This document shows positions 28,801 through 41,740 of a stretch of 64,000 nt of DNA, in pieces. Numbering within the stretch: the stretch's first letter is position 1; the number at the start of each line of letters is the position of its first letter. Under the pieces are notes generated by a model, which searched no databases, was not told where the DNA came from, and was given only the letters and a program-made list of their open reading frames with translations. The DNA is from Chamaea fasciata (taxonomy: Eukaryota > Chordata > Aves > Passeriformes > Sylviidae), in contig JARCOQ010000004.1 in the NCBI GenBank assembly GCA_029207755.1, positions 44,446,805 through 44,510,804 of the forward strand, in the 5' to 3' direction. The position numbers were made by a program, and so were the translations under genes.

Positions 28801-30196
28801 TTTCAACAACATTATTTTTATCCAGTTTTGAAGTAAATAATAAAATAAATCATTGCTTCAGGCTCTTGTTTAGGAGAATTATATGTAAGATGAAGAAAAT
28901 TAAAAAGGTAGGAATCTATATATTTTCAGGTATCAAAGCACTAATCAATTCTATCTGGAATTCATACTCCTTAATCAGCTGCCTAACCATCTCCTGCACT
29001 ACAGAGTTATTGCAGTGTATTTTGGCTTGGTAAGCAGCCTGATTTTAAGGACACTTAGGACAGAAATTATTACAACATATGCAGTGTAAGCAAATTGATC
29101 AAGCCAAGGCTAAGGTTTGACTACACTGTTCATTTGCTCCACTTTGTGGAAACAGGTAATAACAGAATTAACCATCCATTAATTTGATGGTGTTCAAGTA
29201 CTCTATGACCAAGCATTTGCCAGCAGCCACCTGTTTTAAAAGCTGATGTACCTGAATTCTTCTATTTTCCAGAAAGCATATACAATCTGAATGAAACGAT
29301 CTACTAAAGCATGAGAAGCCCTTAAAGATCACAGATTTAGAATAGGCAAGATTAGGACTCTGCTGATGAGCCAAGCAATGTCTATTTCCTGCTGGCAAGG
29401 ATCAGAAGATGAAGCACATGAATTTCATCCTGAACACACAGTATTTCTTGCTTGATATGAAGTGTAGCCCATTAGTCTACAGTAAAAGCAAGAAGTGTGA
29501 AAATAAACATATCCAGTCTTCCAGCGGAGCAAATCAAAAAACTCCGGACTTCACAGTGGCATCAGAGATGTGATGGTGATATAGAATTTACATTTAAGAG
29601 CAGTACAACCTTTAGCATAAGGTACACAACCATTTACACAGGACAGAACTCGCCTGGATCGTCAATTTATTTAGCTGTTGTCCCTTATGAAAACAATTTG
29701 ATGTGACTGGAAGCAACTTGAGGACATTCATTCTTTGTATCTTTAATTCAAAATATGCTGTTCCTGTTAAGGACAAAGAATGACACCTAAAGTTCAAATG
29801 CTCATGCAGGCATGCAACAGTCTGTGAGGGCTCCTCTCTAGCCCTCTTTAATGCCTAGAATCCAAACTGAGTTTCCCTGATAGAAATGCAAGTGGAAGCG
29901 TATGTTGGCATTTTACTCACATATGGTTAGGCAGTTGTTAAACACTAGTAGGATAATAATTTTGTCTGTTACATAAACCTAAATGATGACTGATACTCCT
30001 TAAAAAAATGAATAGAAGGATGGATTAGATTGAGGAGGAAATAATAATGTCATCACGCATTGATGTCAAGCCCATGCTAATTGAAAAGTGAGAGAAGAAA
30101 GATGAAATTGATGAAATTAATTATATTTTAAGTTATACTTTAAATTTAGCAACTGAACAAACATGACCCTCAGAAAAAAGCATGATTATTACTTGG

Positions 30197-30572
30197 TGTT
30201 GTGTCATAATGGAACACAAAAGAAAGATGCTTGACTCCAGTGAGAAGGCAGTAGAAATTAGAAAGTTTTATTTACAATTCATTCAGCCTTTTTATAACAT
30301 GCTGCGCTGAGAAGACATGCTATTGGTCTATAGTACTAAGACTTTTTCTATTGGCTAAGTAACAGAAGCAGCAAACAACACCTGTTTTTATGGGAAAGCA
30401 ATATTGTTTACACAAGGTTGTTTTGGGAAAAAGAAAAACTGTTGAAAAGTTTCCCTTGAGAAGAGTTAGCTCTTCTCAAGCTCAGAAAACATCAAGTCTA
30501 CAGTGTTGTCTTTCACTTTACTTTCAGGCTTTATAAATTGCAAGTTTCCCTAACTTCTGCACAGTCTCTCCT
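30197..30572 (-). mobile_element. probable solo LTR of an endogenous retrovirus (alpharetrovirus-like layout)
   Basis: Read on the minus strand the segment shows a promoter and poly(A) arrangement typical of avian retroviral LTRs. There are two CCAAT boxes (plus-strand ATTGG at 30350-30354 and 30322-30326), then TTATAAAAAGG (30297-30287), then AATAAAAC (AATAAA at 30272-30267) only about 20 bases further. This is the close TATA to AATAAA spacing seen when R is very short. The 3' end reads GACACAACA, ending in CA as LTRs do. The 5-base word CCAAG (plus CTTGG, 30192-30196 and 30573-30577) flanks the segment and may be a target-site duplication, but the proposed 5' end begins AGGAGAG instead of TG, so that boundary is uncertain. 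No retroviral coding region adjoins it. It sits in the same orientation as KCNN2 within its intron. The family is not identified. Confidence 0.6.
30455..30480. other. 26-base hairpin with 11-bp perfect arms inside the LTR
   Basis: CTTGAGAAGAG and CTCTTCTCAAG are exact complements around TTAG. The position is in the U3 part of the probable LTR. Confidence 0.85.
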
Positions 30573-31320
30573 CTTGGCACTTAGTTATGAATTATTGCAA
30601 GCCTCCTTTCAACTGCTTTAACAAAGCAAACTATGTCTTAGACACATCAGAGATTGCTGCAATGGTTATTTTCTTTGCCTGTCATTCTTTACAATGTTAC
30701 TCTGCTGTGTTGGTGTAGTCCCTTCTACATGGCATCATATACAAAACATTTGCCCTCAGCTGCAATATTTTATGACTCTTCATGGTTTTCAGCTCTAATA
30801 AGCCCTTTCAGACAAGATCCTTTGCATCACTTATTTACTTAGTAAAAGCTCCCTAGAAAAATATTAATCTAATATATAGTTTTCTTCTAATACCTTCCCC
30901 TTCTTTGTTTAGGATTTTACTGACTACAAAACCTAGCAAAACCAGTGAAGGTACATCAGATTCTCATATGCCAAGATCATTTCTACTGATCCTACATAAT
31001 TCCTCCCTTTTTCCCATTCTATTTGCCCTATGAGAATAGTAAACGCTTCAGTAATTTGGACTGTGTATTTCTATTCTCTTTATACAGTACTGGTATCAAT
31101 ACAACCAGGAGTCCTGAAGGGCTACAGGAATATAAATAAGAATTAATAACGGTGCTAGGTCTGCATTACCCAGTTACAGTGTGCACATCATACTACACCC
31201 GAATTTGTCTTTCTCTGCCTTGTCAAAGTTATTCATCAGTATACTTACTACACACCAGATGAGATGCCTTTTGCAGTCCGATCACAATCCTCTGTCTTCT
31301 TCACTCATGCACCCTGAGCT

Positions 31321-31340
31321 TTCTGCTGATATCAGCAGAA
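31321..31340. other. perfect 20-base palindrome
   Basis: TTCTGCTGATATCAGCAGAA equals its own reverse complement. Confidence 0.95.
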
Positions 31341-34300
31341 TCACCATACCAAAGCCGACTAACTAGAAGTTCTACAGAGAATTTTACACTACAGTAAACC
31401 ACAGCTCACGCAGCCATGGCAGCTGGAAAGAAAAGGTTGGTGTTTCCCACAGCACACAATGAAAATGTGGCTATGGAGTCTGGATCAAGACCATGCCTTT
31501 ACTACCACTCAGAAGTGCTAAGACTGAAGGCTCACACTGCTGAAAGACAGTGATTGCAAAACTGCAAGATTCAGACTTTAAGTGCAGTCTAGCATGTACA
31601 TCTAACATTCTTGTTTTACTGACAGCCAGAGAAGTGTTTTTAACTCCTCAACCAGGGGGTTATCTAAGGCAAATAAAGCTTAGCACTGGCTGCGTTTTCA
31701 GTTAGAATTGAAAGCAGCATTTGGTCAGTAGAGAAACCCTGTAGTCCTCTAAGTAAATGCTTCTGGCATTGTCACTTGGTTCTTTTTTTGACAAGGTATC
31801 AAAATACCTTTACAAGACAAGAGTGAATTGAGTCACTCCTGCAACCACCTGGAGGGTGCTATTGGTGAGAAGGGAAGCAACACTGTGTATCAGTGTCTCT
31901 CTTGAAAGTCACCTGGCATCTTCGGTTTACTGGTCTGGAAGTGAAATGCAATCTTTAGTGGTGTAGGTGTCACAAAAATGTCCTGCTATACTTGCCTGTA
32001 GCTGAAAGAAGGCAGTTGCCACATTTCTTGCTCACTTCCCTTGGGATCCACTGAGGGAGAGAGAAGGTGCGCTTTGCAGACATATGGTTCTGGTGGGAAA
32101 TCTAGCTCTGCACCAGAAAAGGCACAACATTCCTCCTGCTGCTCTGCATAAAATGAAAATCCTGTAAGAATTTAAACAGGCATTTTGTTCATTTGGCTCT
32201 CTCAAAGGTGGACATACATGACCACCAGGGAAGGGGGAAGAAAATGAAAAGGAATGTTGCTTGAAGTAAAAAAAAAGACCTCTCCAAAGCAAGAAAGACG
32301 CTAGGGAAATGGTGCTGTATAAATGTGGGTTTGCATTTGTCACTGCTTACTGGGAGAGATGAGTAACCTTGAAAGCCTGAAAAAAAATGAGTAATAAGAC
32401 AACAACTATGGTATCTCAGCCAAAAGGGTGATCTAAAATACCTTTGCATTATTTATACTTTCATGTATTCAATATTTGCCTAGCTACTACTGTCTTCAGT
32501 GGAGTTTGTCTGCATCACATCTAAAATTTTATTGCAATATTTAAACTTCTGATTTGCATAGGAGTACATGAGCAGATTTTTTTCCTTCTAATTAGTCCAC
32601 AAAGTTTTTACTAATGTTGCAAAAATAAAAATTGTGAAGACCATTAAATGTTATATATAAATGTGAAATTGATTAAATACTGCCACACATAAGAATGGGT
32701 AGTCATAAGTGAAGGTGAAGTAAACTTCTTGAGAAATGAAAGCTGGGTACTAGGAGAGACATCTGGGACAGCACAGGACATAATGATTTATAACATGAAG
32801 ACAATATCTCTTCTACAGGGGAACCTATAAATGACTGTAGTGTTAACTCAGGGAAGCCTGACAATTGAAAATGTCCTATTGACTGGGCTTCTGGTAAACC
32901 TTTCATGGTGATAACAGCTGAAACACCCCTGGAGAGTTTATCCCTAAATTCATGAAAAACTTTTTGCTGGGCAAGGGTGGAAGTCTGATTTCATTAAATG
33001 AGCAGGCTTAACAGCCTATAAGGCTGATGGGGAATATAATTTTAATAATTCAGGATGAAAACTACTAGTGATGTTCTTGTTCTTCACCAGTGTTGTAAAT
33101 ACAAAAGTTTCATGAGAATATGAGTAAAATATACAAAAACTGCTGTATTAAATCTAAGGTTATTGCAAATGAAATTACATTTTCTCAGAACAAAGAAGTT
33201 TTGCTGCAACAGCCATCAAGTTCTAATCATACCTATGTAAACAACAACAGCATGAGACAACTGCTTCTCATTCCAGCCAGGAACTAATTGCCTTTGAATT
33301 TACTGAAATGCATTCATAACTAGACCTAAGTGAGAAACAGTTCCTGTGTCCTCTGATACTTAAAAAACTTTCCTGCTCTACTAATACAAACTAAAGACTT
33401 TCTGAAGAACCTTTTGTCCCTTAATTTTTCTAGTTTTGAAAGATGGTGAAACCTTTAAGAGATGCTGTTTACTTAAATGGAGTAGAGCCTCTGCCATTGT
33501 CTCACCTTTCAGATCACTACCCTCTCAACCGCTACTTAAGGGATCATGTTTTGAAGCTTCTCAGCTTGATTTTGACAATTTATGGTTCTTTACTTCAGCT
33601 ATAAATTTCATTACAAAAAGCTACAGACATAAAATAATCCCAAACTATCTTTATTCCCTACAAAAGTTTCCATTTTTGCAATTTGTTATGCTGGAACAAC
33701 AAATTTCTCAGCAGGCCCCCTTTTAATGGCTTCATCCCTAAGAATGTAGGCATCATTAACTGTCTTCACCATATGAAATTTCTGCTCAACACATTGTCTA
33801 CTTAGGTTTTACTGTGCTAGAAGGAACAAACACAATCTGTTTGAAATCCTGATGTCACTTATATTTATTACTGAATTATCAGAATCAACTGAATTATATT
33901 CTAGCATATATGTGAGACATGCACCCAAGATGCTATCAACTCACATGAAAAGCTTTTCATATTTTCTGTACTCTCAGAGAAGTAAAAATTGAGCAGTGTT
34001 CAAGACATTTGAAATATCCTCTTATCCACAGAATTATTCACCACAGTGCTCTAACTAGAATTGATCACACCTTTTCAGCTTTAAGAGTGTGATTCAAAAT
34101 ACATTTCTGTATTTTATAAACCGTTATGTTTTTCCAACACACTATACAATTAAACAACGTGAACAAAAGTTTTCATAAAATCACACAATGTTTTAGACAT
34201 TATTATGCACAACAAATTTATGACCTTTTTGTACATTATCCATAAAGTTATACAAAATAATTTTCCTATTTGCTCAAATATGATGTTTACCTTACTTTTC

Positions 34301-36061
34301 GCTCTTTTAGGACTCATCCTAGAAGGCATGAAGACAATGTGAACTATGCAGTTAGAATCTACTTTTTTTCACCTCTCTTTCTTACAATCTAATACCTATT
34401 AAATTTCAAAAACAATACAGTTCAGATTTTGCTACCAACAAAAAATAAGACAGTTAGAAACTGCTACTCTAAGTGTCATGTTCCACTTATAGATAATTCT
34501 CTGTATTTGTTGGTAAGACTGGGCTGTCTACAATTTCCATTAGTACAAACATCACAATCATCACTTTTGTCATGATACATATGAAAGAAACTGTGACTGT
34601 TTAGAAATAAATACAGACTTCCAAAAGACATTAAAACCTTCAGCAAGAGAAGTTTTAAAATGAGATCTCATTAATTTTTGATTCATCATTTGGAACTAAT
34701 AAAAACTGTTCTCCCTAAAGTCAGATTGTACACAATGACTGCATTGCAACTATTCTAAAAAGAATACTTCATCTACATGAGTGGTCTTCAAATACTGTAG
34801 CTAAAAGATTCCATTAAAATTTTTGCAAGGAAAAACTCTAATTTTGTCCACAGCTATTGTAAACATTTAAGAAACTTTCCTTATTTATTTGGTACGTTCA
34901 TAGGCCTAACAATCTCTTTGAAGTTCATTTCAACAAGAGAAGTTGAAATTCTAAAGTGCAATTTCCACATTAGCAAAGCAGACATTTTGAAATAACTTCT
35001 ATTTCATTTAAAGCAAACTTCATCAAGCTATACCCAACTAACTGTATCCTGCGACAGGACAATTGCAATTCATCCATTTCTTTTGAAGCAACATAGGTTT
35101 GGCCTACATGTCTGCTTTGAACTGTTTATAGGCAGCTTTGCAGGAAGATTCTATATCATGAACTTTGCATCAGGCACTAAATGCACCACCTCACCACATA
35201 ATGCTGGATCTAAAAGTAAAAATGTCCTTCTTAAAACTTGTAGCAAGTCCTTGTATTTGCAGTCAGAAGAACTGATTGCCATTGTTTTATCTTGTGTAAC
35301 TGCAAAAGCTTACAAAGGTCTGCAAGAGTTATCCATCTCACAGTCCATAATTATGCACCTTTCCATATCTTACACTCCTCCTTACCTATTTATACCGACC
35401 TTCTTTAAAGTTGTGCTAACTTTATTGTTCTCCTTTTAAAGCAAGTAAAATTCTGCTAACTACTGCAAGGCCGTAGCTGCAAAAAGCCATTAAGAAAGTG
35501 CAAGGGCTGCCTACACAAGCAGTTCTGCTTGGAAACCATACAAAGAAAGTGTTCCACCTGTAGGTGAGATCACCTTGCTGATGAACATCTGAGACACCTG
35601 CTTGGGTGGGCAGTGACAACCAGGCATGGCATCTTCAGCACACATAAAAGACATGCAAATACAATACACCAACAAGCTGCACGGCATGGTGAAAATGCCA
35701 TAGGGTCTCCCTATTTCCTCTCTATCCTGTGCTGAGAACAGTGATAGCAGTTGTATGCGTATCCATCCATCACACTCTTGCAGACATACCTAATGTATAC
35801 TGGGGGAAGAGGATACATTTGCTATCGATTTACAGTCCACCTGGCCCACAGTATACTACTGCTGCCTAGTAAAGTCTCATTGGAAAAACACAGATTGGTA
35901 ATTGAGTTGAGGCATCCAGTTCAGCTTCACTTGCTTGACTGTAAAACATCTCTCTATTGACCCCTCTTTCTAACAGGCTGTAGAATTTTTAGTATTTCTA
36001 TGGAAGTTTCTCATATTTAAGTGCTTTGCAAGATCAAAATGTAAATTGTTCGTATTTTTTC

Positions 36062-36110
36062 ATTGTTTGTTTTGTTCACAAGGGTTTTTTTGTTTTTTGG
36101 GGTTTTTTTC
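36062..36110. repeat. G/T-rich low-complexity run
   Basis: T runs separated by GGG and GGGG. Confidence 0.8.
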
Positions 36111-37168
36111 CCAATTTCTCTGATACATTAATCAAACTTCTTTTTTATCTTACTCTCAATAATTTTCAAGACATTTTCCCTTTTGGTATTATCTAATTAT
36201 GTGTAAAGATTTTCCTGTTTTTCAGCAGTGTGCATTTTTAGAGTTTAGAAGATGTCACTTGACACTAGTGACCCAAGACAGCAGTAGTTACAATTCAAAT
36301 CTCCAACAAAACTTGGTGCCACCAGCAGACTGCACAAAGTCCACTTCCCAGGCTGGAGTACAGGGCAGAGCTCAGCCTGAGCACTCCCACTTCCATTGCA
36401 CAGAAAGCAGTTCCTGAGAAGTGAGAGAACAGACATGGCACCAGGGCTCTTCCTTCATAGGGATCAAGACATCAAAGAAGGTTTCCTTGGGCCACCAGTT
36501 CCACAAAGTCAGTATTAATTGTTCAGTGGTATGTGTAACTACTCTTGTATTCACAAGTATTTCTATTTATTCCCTCTTCCATCCTTTTTAACAGGGACCT
36601 TACCCAAAAGCAAACACTCAGTGGTATTTGGCATTGATCACACTAATTGAACACATTTGCTGCTTCAGATACTAGTGAATTACACTTTACCTCCCAAAAT
36701 CAAATACACACTTTTATTTTACTACATTACTACATACATTTACTACTACCATTCAACAATTGCCCTTGTGTGTCTTTTAATTAGATCATCAACTGCTCCT
36801 ATTGAAATAAAAATCACTAGGTCTGTTCTTTTAGAATATAATACTTTCCACAACAAACATTAATTAGTTACTATACAAGTTTCAGAAGAGTAACTAGTTT
36901 AAAAGAATGATATTCAAGACCTGTAAGCTTTTTGGTATTGCAGGTTAGGCTAGAAGAGAGTTTGTTATTATATTTACTGTGCCATACTTCATGTTCCTCA
37001 GGTCCTGTACAAACAAAAATAAAACAAAATGCAAGCCCCAAAAATCCCAGAGTAATTCCAGCATCTGACTTTTCCTCATTGCTCCATATTTTTTTCTGAA
37101 AGATTACTTAAATGTAACTAATGGGGAGGCTTTCATTATTGTTTTACCCATGCACCAGCTGCTTGACT

Positions 37169-37200
37169 TGTTTTGTTTTTGTTTTTTTTTTTTTTTTTGT
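37169..37200. repeat. T-rich run
   Basis: TTGTTTTGTTTTTG followed by about 17 T. Confidence 0.85.
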
Positions 37201-38848
37201 TAAGAATGCTTTCTGTCTCTGAAGATGTTTATCACAAATTCATTATCATGACATCCTGATTGGAGCCTTTGTCCTTCCAAAGTAGCTGCAGAACTTATAA
37301 TCACTAAAAAACCCAATCAGAGACATGAAGCTATCATCCAAATATGCTACAAGTCTACCAGTTGTGAAAAAGAGATGCCAATGTGTGAAAGCAGTATGCA
37401 TAAATCCACACTTAAGTTTTTCACGGAAGCAGTGGAAGTCACTTTATATGAGGGTTCTGTCCTCATTCTGCAATCCCTGCACTGCAAGGTGGCAATAAAC
37501 ACTGCTTCTCCATCCCTTTTCCCAGTGAATTTATGACCACATTTCATTCTCTGGCATCAATATCCAGCACAGAAAGAAGTAAAGGTGAATGCCACAGAAG
37601 ATGGCAGATTTGAGCTCAGCAAAGAGCCTTTAAAATAGCCCTCTGAGGCATTACTCTGCTTTTAGCCTGTACTTTTCAACCCAACTGTAAACTCTGCATT
37701 TAAGGAGATATACCTTTACCACCCTTTGCAAAATATACCGGAAGTCTTTATCAATCTTTATGAGTAAAAGTCAATAAACTGAAACCTATAAAGTTTTTTA
37801 AATTGTTTTAGCCATTTTTAAAAAAATCCCTAATCATTCAAAAAACAAACAAACAAAAAAAAGCCTTTTTTATTCTCTGGACATAAAATATACACTTATT
37901 ATAAACAAATAGTCTATCAATTTATCTGCTCAAAGGGAGAAACACTTTGATACCATTTGCTTTCAGCCATAATCCCAATATAGCTGTTTTAACAGAGGTA
38001 GATACTGGAACTGCATTACTTATAATCGATGGCAAAATTCAGAAGCAAGTATGTATCTCGTTCTATGCAGTACACATATGACAATCATGAAGCCTCTCTC
38101 ATTCACAGGGACATTTACATGGAAGTTTTTACAAATAAGAGTGGCAAAGTCCAGAACTTGCTTACATCTAATTTACTTAGATTAGTGTAAACTTTCTCAG
38201 CAATAAAATACATTGCCTTACTCCCTGCCCAACTTTGACCAAATGATGCAGTACAAAAAAGTAAAACCAGACATTAAAACACTTTATAAAAACATGAGCA
38301 TGCATGATCTAAAAATTTCTGCATGGTATCAGTGGTAGCAAAAGTTCTTACTGTGCAAATTGCACAACATAATTCCACTTAAAGGAATGGACTGCCATGA
38401 ATAATATGTTATAAGACTTGTAAGAAATAAAGTAGAAAACCATGATCAAACAAAAGACTTTTACAAGTTTAGCCACCATTATGTCTCTTTGTGATTAATT
38501 TTAAGAAACATAAGTCAGAACTGAAGATCCATTATTAGTACTGGTCCTATTACACATGCCCAAAGATAATCAAGATGATATGATACCTTAATATTTAATG
38601 AAAGACTTCACTGAGATTTCTGAAGTATGAATTATGTCAGGATGCAATTTGTTCCTCTGTATTTCATTACACTGCTACTAATTTTTTGCGTAAAGAAAAA
38701 GAAAACTCTGTTTCATTAACAGGAATGAAAGACTATGGGAATGGTTCGATTAAATATGCACTCTAAAATATAGCAGATAAATATTTCTTTACGGCTACCA
38801 AAAGTTTTGGGCTAAATTTCAAATTACTTAGCAGCAAATGTAATCTCA

Positions 38849-39037
<189 letters not shown>

Positions 39038-40948
39038 TTATCATGAAAACATTTGTTAAACTGTTGTGCTCTCAGAAAAAAATCATATTAATGGTCACAC
39101 AACCATTTTTGTATACAATCTCATTTTAAAAGCAGCTGTAAGGAATTAAATATAACTCAAATACAATTACATCAGCAGTAATGAATCAGAACATATAAAA
39201 ATAGCACCAGTAGTAGAAATGGTTTATAATTCAGTATTTGGTTATTATTATAAAGTAGCAGAAACCTCTTTGTTTTTAACAGAATCTCTTCATCAGAGGT
39301 ACAAATCCTGGTAATACTGTGCAGTAGTAGAGGACACCATTCTAGCATAGTTGCTGCAGCCTGAGGCAAATATGAGAGTCAGAACAGGTCATGTGCACAA
39401 CCAGATAGCAGAGTACATCTTCATCTCCTTGCCCTAAAAGTAAGTATATGATCAGAAATCCAATCCTGAGCTAACACATAAATGCAGACTTAGACAACCT
39501 ATGGTTTTCTCTCTCCTTCTACAAGTTCAAGGTAAATAAAAAAGTATGCCATTGTATTTCTCACCATCAAAAGATGTGTCCCTTAAATACAGCAAAAAGT
39601 CCCTTTAGTGTTACGTCAGTTGTTATGTGAAATTTCATGATGTGCTATTTCTTGACTTAGTTTCAGTATTATAGTGGAATATGTTAATTTTTCCCTGCCA
39701 AAACCACCTGAGTAGATTAATAATGTTGTCTTCACATGACATATATACCTAACAGAAGGTGAAGATACATTTTAGGTTTAAAAACCTGTTGTCACCACTG
39801 ACTCTATGCTGGGGAAAAAATGCCTAATAGCCTAAAGTAGGTGGAATTTTGCTCCCTGGACAGAGCAGCTCTGCCACTGAGACTGTCTGCAGCAGCCACT
39901 GCAGACTGAAGGTTGCAATCACCCCTGCAGCTGCTGTGAAGCCTCAGGTTAACTAAATGCTATTAGATTCTCCAAGGGTATTATTTTAGCCAGTCCCTAA
40001 ATCTGTGTCTCACAGGAGGTCACAGAGGGCCATTCATTTAATTAGTTCACAAATCCGTAAACAACCTGCTTCCCACAATTGAAATACCCGCTTCTGTTTC
40101 CTTCCTTTCTGGACTGCAGTCTCCGTGATGGACCAAGAATGCAGAGCAAGCACACAGGCACTCTCAAGGAATTACATATTCTCACATTTGTAAGATATTC
40201 ATCATAAATATCTGCAAAATGCTATCTTCAAAGTCCCACCTATACTCTGATGACTATAACAATATAAAAGCTCTTTGACTGCCAGAGACCACAGCAATCA
40301 CTCCAATCAACTCTGTCTCACACTTCACCTGCATTTTCCTCTCTCCTGGCGTCAGTGTTGTCTCTCACATACTTTATACCAGTTCTTCTGTTTTGCCTAG
40401 AACAAAAGCTAGAACAATGCAGTAAAAGCCCACATTTGGAGGTTTTAAAGGCATAAACAATGATAACCACAACAGCAAAAAAGAGTTAAAAAAAGAACAG
40501 CAGACTTAACTCATGATCACAAAGCTCTGCATATAGCAAAACACAATCTGACATTGTTCATTTTTTTAGACTGCACTAAAAGTTATGGATTTTAGTCTCC
40601 ACTTAATCATGTAGCAAGTAACAGCTGTGAAATATATGGATGCAGAGAGAGAAACACAGTTGTCCCATCCGGAAGGCAAGAAGAAAGCCTGTGTACCTAT
40701 CATGCTAATCCCTACAGTGTATCAAGTAAGAGATATGATCCATAGGGTCTGGATGAGCTTCACTGAAGGGTACTAAAGCCACAATACATTCTAAGATTAC
40801 CAACTCACGTAAATATTAATAAATGCTCACATAAATATTTATAATACTTTTCTTTAATGTCTCTCTTTGGATTTTGAATCTGATAATTTCCATGCTTCAT
40901 ATGACTGAAAACAGAACATTCAAAGACAAGTCACTAAGTCCCATAAAT

Positions 40949-40965
40949 AAATAAATAAATAACCC
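40949..40965. repeat. short (AAAT)n
   Basis: About four AAAT units. Confidence 0.8.
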
Positions 40966-41710
40966 ATAAGGAATGTCAAAACTACTTTCTTAAGCCTTGA
41001 ACAACTTGAGAAAGAGTTAATGAGACTCTTTATCCACTAATCCTCCTTTACCCATGTCAGAAAACACCGAAGCCAACCTACACATAGGTTCTTTAAAATG
41101 TGACATAAATATTAAAAAGCCCGTCAGAAGTTTTCCAAGTTCCATTGGAGACATGGAGACAAGTAAGGTTCCCTAGATGAACTATTCATTAAAGCCATAT
41201 ACATCAATATTTGTTAGCACAATTCAAAGATCTGTTTAAATGTTTACATCTTGCAATCTCAAGCCTACTGGATTTCCTACTCAGAGTATTTCACCTAGTT
41301 ATGATTTAAAGGCTATAGCTCAGCAATCAAATGTTGCGTGCTCAATTCAAAAATCACCACCAGTACTTATGAATGAATTTACTGTGACTAAGAAACAAAG
41401 GCTATTTCGTGTCCTCCCTATTGCTGCAACAGCTCAAGCACAGTAAAGCATGCAAACGACATAATTTGCTTAATTTAATACTTTAAAAAAATGAAAACCT
41501 TTTTCTCTTGCCACGGTACATGGAAAGTTGAAGGGCTGACTTCACAAGGTAAAAATCAGTAAGTAAAATAGAGACAATATAAACTGGTATCACACTCTTG
41601 ATAACTGTATCATTTCTTTGTGGTATTTTTAAGAAGATGGTTTAATCTTGTCTCATATTTTCTGCAACCTCACCTAAAATTTTTGAATCTTTGTGGTTAG
41701 CAGTTCTGGT

Positions 41711-41740
41711 ACATGTCTACACGTCTACATGTAGACATGT
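41711..41740. other. nested palindromes around TCTACATGTAGA
   Basis: GTCTACATGTAGAC (41723-41736) is a perfect 14-base palindrome. The word ACATGTCTAC at 41711-41720 is also complementary to GTAGACATGT at 41731-41740, so two alternative foldings share the right arm. Confidence 0.9.

Noticed and set aside
29951..30060. Box C/D snoRNA suggested by AATGATGACTGA
   Set aside because: No box D, terminal stem or second box pair at a suitable distance was found.
35083..35439. A 118-codon plus-strand open frame in a KCNN2 intron
   Set aside because: No family motif, no splice context and a length within chance expectation.
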